Below are positions 22,795-26,198 of a DNA stretch of 26,198 nucleotides, piece by piece. The stretch's first letter is position 1. The number at the start of each line of letters is the position of its first letter. The notes under the pieces are model-generated. The model did not search any database. It was not told the origin of the DNA and saw only the letters and a program-made list of their open reading frames with translations. The stretch spans positions 1-26,198 of the forward strand of contig JAHIVL010000030.1 of NCBI GenBank assembly GCA_018816485.1, read 5' to 3'. A program made the translations under genes and the position numbers. Source of the stretch: Patescibacteria group bacterium (GTDB lineage Bacteria; Patescibacteriota; Microgenomatia; UBA1400; PJMF01).

Positions 22795-23547
22795 AAGTAC
22801 AAAGTATTTGTGTGCTGATTTTTTAGTGGGGTTAAGTATTGCCGAAAGTATTCGTCCATATTTTTATAAACTTTTTATTGATAAACTCCCTGAGGGGAAT
22901 TTTCAGAGCCTATTTCAGATTTTGTAGGACACTCTGGAGCTGGAAAGACTACTATTACCAAGTTATTAATGCGTTTTTTTGATCCTGATTCAGGAAAAGT
23001 TACTATCGATGGAGTTGATATTGCTGATTTGACTAAAACAAATTTACGCTCATTTATGGGTGTAGTACCTCAAGAACCAATTCTTTTTAATGACTCTATT
23101 GTTTACAATATTGGCTATGGAGCTAGTACTTCTAACTTGGAAGAAGTGGTTGCCGCTGCCAAGATGGCCAATCTACATGATTTTATTAGTGATTTACCAA
23201 AGGGTTATGATACTAAAGTTGGTGAGCGTGGTGTTAAGTTGTCTGGTGGTCAGAAACAAAGGTTAGCAATTGCTAGAATGATCCTTTCTACTCCGGATAT
23301 TATTATCTTTGATGAAGCTACTAGCCAACTAGATAGCGAATCAGAAAGATTAATTCAAGATGCTTTTTGGAAGGCTTCAAAGAATAAAACTACTATAATT
23401 ATTGCTCATAGATTATCTTCAATTACCAGAGCTGGCAAGATTGTGGTTATGGATGGGGGAAAGATTGCTGAAATTGGCAATCATGAACAGTTGCTAGAAA
23501 AAAATGGGCTATACAACAAGTTTTGGAAGTTACAAACAGAGGTTTAA
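22795..23547 (+). pseudogene. ABC exporter (transmembrane + ATPase) with internal deletion and frameshifts
   Basis: One frame at 22814-22924 reads ADFLVGLSIAE then SIRPYFYKLFIDKLPEGN, the first transmembrane segment of an ABC exporter half-transporter, and ends at TAG 22925. From about 22912 a different frame reads SDFVGHSGAGKTT, the Walker A loop, and continues unbroken to 23547 as a complete ATPase domain: Q-loop VPQEP, signature LSGGQ, Walker B IIIFDEATSQLD, switch His in IIAHRLSS. So some 300 residues (most of the membrane domain and the first ATPase strands) are missing, and the two ends are joined out of frame. A further frame change upstream of 22814 (KYKVFVC) also looks damaged. Starting at ATG 22969 would give a 192-residue ATPase lacking Walker A. 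Not functional as a transporter. Confidence 0.85.
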
Positions 23548-23600
23548 ATCTAGGTTTTCCCGATTTATTTTGTTATTATAAGTACAGTAATTATATTTAT

Positions 23601-23606
23601 AAGGAG
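23601..23606 (+). promoter_or_regulatory. Strong Shine-Dalgarno of the Cys-rich orphan
   Basis: AAGGAG, 7 nt before the ATG at 23614. It is one of the few near-perfect ribosome-binding sites in the window; a TATAAG at 23577-23582 may be the -10. Confidence 0.65.
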
Positions 23607-23613
23607 ATTCAAT

Positions 23614-24018
23614 ATGGATAATACAGATTTAAAAGTTCATTATTCTTGTAGCGCCTGTGGAGGAGTTTCAAAAGTTGATGGAGCTGTTTGTACAACTGAA
23701 GGTTGCGCAATGAATAATCAACCATTAATGGCTTGTGATTGTGGTAATCCAATGCATGGCGCAATGGAGTCAGAACCAATGAAAGAGAAGTTTGCAGAGT
23801 CTGTTGTTCAAGCAGAGCCTGCTGTTTCAGCAGAATCTGTAATGCCAACTCCAGTAGCACCACCAGCTGTTTCTGAAGAACCAGAATTGGCCATGGAAGA
23901 ACCAGCAATTCCTATGGCTCCAGCAACGCCTGTTGTTCCATCTGTAGCTCCAACAGAGCCAGAGGTCTCAACAGAACCTACTATGGATCCTGAGAAACCA
24001 ACAAGTTCTGAAGGGTAA
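23614..24018 (+). CDS. Orphan protein: N-terminal zinc-ribbon-like Cys cluster and Pro/Glu-rich tail
   Basis: A 134-residue protein of unknown function. The N-terminal ~50 residues hold six Cys: CSAC, then C and C spaced by ten and four residues (C-x2-C-x10-C-x4-C), then CDCGNPMHG. This looks like a treble-clef or zinc-ribbon metal site. From about residue 52 the protein is a low-complexity tail of Pro, Glu, Val, Ala and Ser with degenerate EEPA/APTEPE-like repeats, probably disordered. There is no signal peptide or membrane helix. It has a strong ribosome-binding site and stands alone between the broken ABC gene and a toxin-antitoxin pair, so it is expected to be well expressed. Confidence 0.75.
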   Translation: MDNTDLKVHYSCSACGGVSKVDGAVCTTEGCAMNNQPLMACDCGNPMHGAMESEPMKEKFAESVVQAEPAVSAESVMPTPVAPPAVSEEPELAMEEPAIPMAPATPVVPSVAPTEPEVSTEPTMDPEKPTSSEG

Positions 24019-24029
24019 AACCTCAAGGT

Positions 24030-24050
24030 ATCAAACACTTTGATTTTAAT
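24030..24050 (+). terminator. Weak intrinsic-terminator-like hairpin after the Cys-rich orphan
   Basis: ATCAAA (24030-24035), loop CAC, TTTGAT (24039-24044), then TTTAAT. It lies 11 nt after the stop codon. The stem is AT-rich, so the call is tentative. Confidence 0.35.
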
Positions 24051-24055
24051 GCAAA

Positions 24056-24084
24056 TTGACAAAAGTAATGCATAATGTTATTAT
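24056..24084 (+). promoter_or_regulatory. Promoter and possible operator of the AbrB/PIN pair
   Basis: Perfect TTGACA (24056-24061), 17-bp spacer, TATTAT (24079-24084). An inverted repeat ATAAT-GTT-ATTAT (24072-24084) overlaps the -10 and could be the binding site for the AbrB-type antitoxin (inference). The -10 overlaps an upstream ATG at 24075, which shows that this ATG is not the translation start. Confidence 0.65.
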
Positions 24085-24092
24085 TAATGTAT

Positions 24093-24365
24093 ATGTCACA
24101 AATTGTTTCGATAACATCACAAGGTCAGATTAGCATTCCAGCACAAATGAGGCGACTTTTAGGTTTGGATGTGGCCCAAAAAGCCTATGTAACTCATGAA
24201 GATGGAAAGATAATTGTTGAGCCTATTCCAGATTTTTTAGTACTGGCAGGATCTTTAAATTCTGTTGCAATCAAGAATAAATCTGTTGAGGAAATTGAAT
24301 TACTAGAGAAGAAAGCTATTAAAGAAGCTCGTACAAAAAAATATTCGAATGAGTATAGTTTATGA
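24093..24365 (+). CDS. AbrB/SpoVT-like (VapB-type) antitoxin
   Basis: 90 residues from the ATG at 24093. Upstream in-frame ATGs at 24075 and 24087 fall in or just after the -10 box, whereas 24093 lies 8 nt after it and gives the normal family start MSQIVSITSQGQISIPAQMRRLLG, the swapped-hairpin AbrB DNA-binding domain (family pattern: T-x-kGQitIPxxiRexLgl). EDGKIIVEPIPD completes the barrel. The C-terminal ~45 residues are charged and likely wrap the toxin. It should neutralise the PIN protein encoded next and repress the shared promoter. The stop overlaps the toxin start (ATGA). Confidence 0.85.
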   Translation: MSQIVSITSQGQISIPAQMRRLLGLDVAQKAYVTHEDGKIIVEPIPDFLVLAGSLNSVAIKNKSVEEIELLEKKAIKEARTKKYSNEYSL

Positions 24366-24754
24366 AGAAACTATATGTAGATACAAATGTTTTTTTAAGA
24401 TTTCTTTTAAGAGACAATATTAAGCAGGCCGACGTTGCTGAAAAAAATTTTACTTTGGCAAAAGAAGAAAAAGTTAAAATAGTCATTATTTCAGAAATTA
24501 TACCAGAATTAGTTTATGTTCTATCTGGTATATATAAGTTATCAAGAGAAAAAGTTACAAAATATATTGAGAGTATCGTAAAAACTATATATTTTAATGT
24601 TGAGCAGAGGGATACCTGGGTTAAAGTAATGGGAATTTATCCTCAAGTTAGTGTTGATGTTGAAGATATATTTTTGGCTGTAAAAGCAAAAGAAGAAGAT
24701 GGAGACGTTCTGTCTTTTGACAAAGATTTTAAAAAATTAGAGAAACATCTATAA
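24362..24754 (+). CDS. PIN-domain (VapC-type) ribonuclease toxin
   Basis: 130 residues, a typical VapC length. Acidic active-site residues are readable in order: D7 (YVDTNVFLRFLL), a Glu in SEIIPELVYVL, Asp in VDVEDIFLAVKA, and Asp in DVLSFDKDF, so the Mg2+-dependent RNase centre looks intact. VapC toxins cleave tRNA or rRNA when freed from the antitoxin. The gene overlaps the AbrB-type antitoxin gene by 4 bp, the standard toxin-antitoxin order. The target is unknown. Confidence 0.88.
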   Translation: MKKLYVDTNVFLRFLLRDNIKQADVAEKNFTLAKEEKVKIVIISEIIPELVYVLSGIYKLSREKVTKYIESIVKTIYFNVEQRDTWVKVMGIYPQVSVDVEDIFLAVKAKEEDGDVLSFDKDFKKLEKHL

Positions 24755-24770
24755 CGATTTAAGCTAAACC

Positions 24771-24779
24771 TGATAAAAT
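24771..24779 (+). promoter_or_regulatory. Extended -10 promoter of ychF (leaderless type)
   Basis: TGaTAAAAT (24771-24779) ends 9 nt before the ATG at 24789. No Shine-Dalgarno sequence lies in between. Confidence 0.55.
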
Positions 24780-24788
24780 ACACCTCAT

Positions 24789-25871
24789 ATGTCTTTATCT
24801 GTAGGAATAGTTGGATTACCAAATGTAGGAAAGTCTACGTTGTTTAATGCGCTTTTAAAGCGTCAAGCAGCGTTGGCTGCTAATTATCCATTTGCTACCA
24901 TTGATCCTAATACTGGAATTGTTCCTGTACCAGATGCTCGCCTAGAAGTTTTGGCAAAAATGGTTTCTGCAAAAGCAATTAAACCTGCAGTTGTAGAGTT
25001 TGTTGATATTGCAGGGTTGGTTGAGGGTGCGAGCAAGGGTGAAGGACTCGGTAATAAATTTCTGGCAAATATTAGAGAAACAGATTTAATCTGTCATGTT
25101 ATTCGTGGTTTTAGTGATGATTCAATTTTGCGTGAAGGGAGCACCGACCCTAAATCTGATAGAGAAATAATTGAAATGGAGCTTTTGTTGGCGGATATGA
25201 CTACTTTAGAAAAGCAGAAACAACCAAAAGCAACTAAAGATAAGGATTTGTTGTTTAAGTGGGATGTTACACAAAAAATGTTGAAAGCTGCCATGGATGG
25301 CCAAATGGTTGCTACAGTGCTTCAGTCTGAAGCAGAAAAAAAAGTTGGTAGAGAGATGGGATTGCTTACTGCTAAACAGATAGTTTATATCATTAATGTA
25401 GACGAAAATGTTGTCAGTGAGCAAGCTTCCCAAATAAAAAATTATGCCGACTTACTTGAGGTTAGCCCAGAACAAATTGTGATTATTAGTGCCAAAATTG
25501 AGAGTGAGATTGCATCTTTAGCCGATGAAGATTCAGTCTTATTTTTAGAAGAGTTGGGGTTGGAGAAAAGTGGGCTAGAGAGATTAATTCAAACTGCTTA
25601 CGACAGATTGGGTTTGCAAAATTATTTGACTGCTGGTGAGATTGAAGTAAGAGCCTGGACAATTAAAAAAGGAACTTTAGCTCCACAGGCTGCAGGTGTG
25701 ATTCATACTGATTTTGAAAAGAAATTTATTAAAGCAAAAGTTGTCTCTTATCAAGATTTTCTTGATTATGGTGGTTGGAAGGGGACTAAGGAAAAAGGAA
25801 AACAGAGAATGGAAGGTAAGGATTACGAGATGAGGGAAGATGACGTGGTGGAGTTTATGATAGGGACGTGA
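24789..25871 (+). CDS. ychF: Redox-regulated ATPase/GTPase YchF (OLA1 family)
   Basis: A 360-residue protein, almost exactly family length. G1 loop GLPNVGKST (9-17), the YchF hallmark NYPFATIDPNTGIVPVPD, G3 in VDIAGLVEGASKGEGLGN, and the NVDE box (IINVDE) in place of NKxD, which explains the family's preference for ATP. A coiled-coil segment lies between the G3 and NVDE boxes. The C-terminal TGS domain (AWTIKKGTLAPQAAGVIHTD to DYEMREDDVVEFMIG) is intact. YchF associates with ribosomes and affects translation of leaderless mRNAs and stress responses in E. coli. It has its own leaderless-type promoter. Confidence 0.96.
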   Translation: MSLSVGIVGLPNVGKSTLFNALLKRQAALAANYPFATIDPNTGIVPVPDARLEVLAKMVSAKAIKPAVVEFVDIAGLVEGASKGEGLGNKFLANIRETDLICHVIRGFSDDSILREGSTDPKSDREIIEMELLLADMTTLEKQKQPKATKDKDLLFKWDVTQKMLKAAMDGQMVATVLQSEAEKKVGREMGLLTAKQIVYIINVDENVVSEQASQIKNYADLLEVSPEQIVIISAKIESEIASLADEDSVLFLEELGLEKSGLERLIQTAYDRLGLQNYLTAGEIEVRAWTIKKGTLAPQAAGVIHTDFEKKFIKAKVVSYQDFLDYGGWKGTKEKGKQRMEGKDYEMREDDVVEFMIGT

Positions 25872-25891
25872 TCTACGGGAAATATTTGTGT

Positions 25892-25971
25892 TATAAGGTG
25901 AATGGCCATAGCCAGAGAAGATACCCTGGGGTATAAGGTGAATGGCCATAGCCAGAGAAGATACCCTGGGG
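25892..25971 (+). repeat. 40-bp tandem repeat (two copies plus start of a third)
   Basis: Two identical 40-bp units, 25892-25931 and 25932-25971. A partial third copy (TATAA, 25972-25976) is immediately diverted into TATAAT. Each unit starts with TATAAGGTGAATGGCC, contains the short dyad TGGC-CATA-GCCA, and ends in ATACCCTG. With the following bases the end makes a perfect palindrome ATACCC-TG-GGGTAT (25921-25934, 25961-25974). It lies between ychF (stop 25869-25871) and the rpsF promoter. Its GC content is clearly higher than its surroundings. Confidence 0.9.
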
Positions 25972-25977
25972 TATAAT
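25972..25977 (+). promoter_or_regulatory. -10 box of the rpsF transcript
   Basis: TATAAT at the end of the 40-bp tandem repeat. Predicted start near 25984 gives a leader of about 125 nt before rpsF. No standard -35 was found; the upstream repeat occupies that position. Confidence 0.45.
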
Positions 25978-25998
25978 ACTTCTAGTAATAAAATTCAA

Positions 25999-26103
25999 GT
26001 TTTGTCCATTTGTTAAGGGCTGGTTTTCAAAAAGTTTTCAAAAAGCTTCAAAAAACCACTTTTACAAATACCAAGAGCACCTTTAGGACAAAGCAGAAAG
26101 GAG
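25999..26103 (+). promoter_or_regulatory. Foldable rpsF leader with Shine-Dalgarno
   Basis: GTTTTGTCC (25999-26007) can pair with GGACAAAGC (26086-26094) over 9 bp (one G-U). Inside it, TGGTTTT (26021-26027) can pair with AAAACCA (26052-26058). The outer helix ends one base before AGAAAGGAG (26095-26103), the Shine-Dalgarno of rpsF, 6 nt from the ATG. Within the loop is a direct repeat of GTTTTCAAAAA (26023-26033, 26034-26044). The layout suits an autoregulatory ribosomal-protein leader, but the known S6:S18 motif was not clearly recognised. Confidence 0.4.
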
Positions 26104-26109
26104 CGAAAC

Positions 26110-26198
26110 ATGATGGAAATTTTGGCATCTGCTAGAGTTCGTCAATACGAATTGACATATCTAGTGCCAGGTTCACTTTCATCTAGTGAAGTCTCAAC
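26110..26198 (+). CDS. rpsF: 30S ribosomal protein S6 (bS6), N-terminal fragment cut by the window edge
   Basis: 29 codons are visible. After MMEILASARV comes RQYELTYLVPGSLSSSEV, the first beta strand and following turn of bS6 (family: R-x-YEl-x-ylv-xP-x-l). The ATG at 26110 follows AAAGGAG by 6 nt; a second ATG at 26113 is also usable. An N-terminal extension of about ten residues precedes the usual bS6 start. In most bacteria rpsF is followed by ssb and rpsR, which would lie outside this window. S6 binds S18 and 16S rRNA in the platform of the 30S subunit. Confidence 0.75.
   Translation, partial: MMEILASARVRQYELTYLVPGSLSSSEVS

Noticed and set aside
22896..22930. Recoded TAG or programmed frameshift in the ABC gene
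   Set aside because: A frameshift alone cannot supply the missing ~300 residues between the first membrane helix and Walker A; deletion explains it.
25892..25977. CRISPR-like direct repeats
   Set aside because: The two 40-bp units are directly adjacent with no spacers, and no cas gene is present.

Overview
The window looks like a compact, AT-rich bacterial chromosome segment, most likely from the Candidate Phyla Radiation (Patescibacteria), with Microgenomates/Katanobacteria-like lineages as the first guess. This is inference. It rests on short intergenic gaps, small divergent versions of core genes, a dTMP-supply cluster, acidic and Gly-rich orphan proteins, and many promoters that sit directly on the start codon. 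TGA is used as an ordinary stop (mreB, topA, vapB-like and others), so the UGA-glycine code of Gracilibacteria/SR1 is excluded. No rRNA, tRNA, CRISPR array or insertion sequence was seen.

Layout. 1-298: 3' end of an endonuclease/exonuclease/phosphatase-family gene. 345-5679: mostly minus strand, with an MBL-fold hydrolase and an M50 membrane protease, then fmt, def and an O-antigen-ligase-like membrane protein with a TPR tail; ribosomal protein L28 (rpmB) lies among them on the plus strand. 5758-10492: an acidic orphan followed by a rod-shape operon, mreB-mreC-mreD-PBP2. 10521-14080: dprA and topA. 14077-18967: a nucleotide block with thymidylate synthase, a HIT/GalT-like protein, a deoxycytidylate-deaminase-like protein, a cytidylyltransferase-like protein, DHFR, dUTPase and thymidylate kinase. 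18975-19999: recR and a ribosome hibernation factor. 20077-21089: two orphan proteins. 21136-22665: cysS. 22795-23547: a broken ABC exporter. 23614-25871: a Cys-rich orphan, an AbrB/PIN toxin-antitoxin pair and ychF. 25872-end: a 40-bp tandem repeat, a promoter and structured leader, and the start of rpsF (bS6).

How the genes work together. Deoxycytidylate deaminase and dUTPase can both feed dUMP to thymidylate synthase, DHFR recycles the folate, and thymidylate kinase makes dTDP, so nearly the whole dTMP branch is packed into about 5 kb. MreBCD and PBP2 form a cell-wall elongation module, but the MreB has lost hallmark ATPase residues. Def and Fmt form the formyl-methionine initiation/processing pair.

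Most notable are: (i) a repeated arrangement in which a -10 box ends 6-9 nt before the ATG, predicting leaderless mRNAs for about nine genes, while another set has clear Shine-Dalgarno sites; (ii) an ABC exporter gene collapsed by an internal deletion; (iii) the degenerate MreB; (iv) the tandem repeat and foldable leader in front of rpsF. I found no clear new defence or mobile system.
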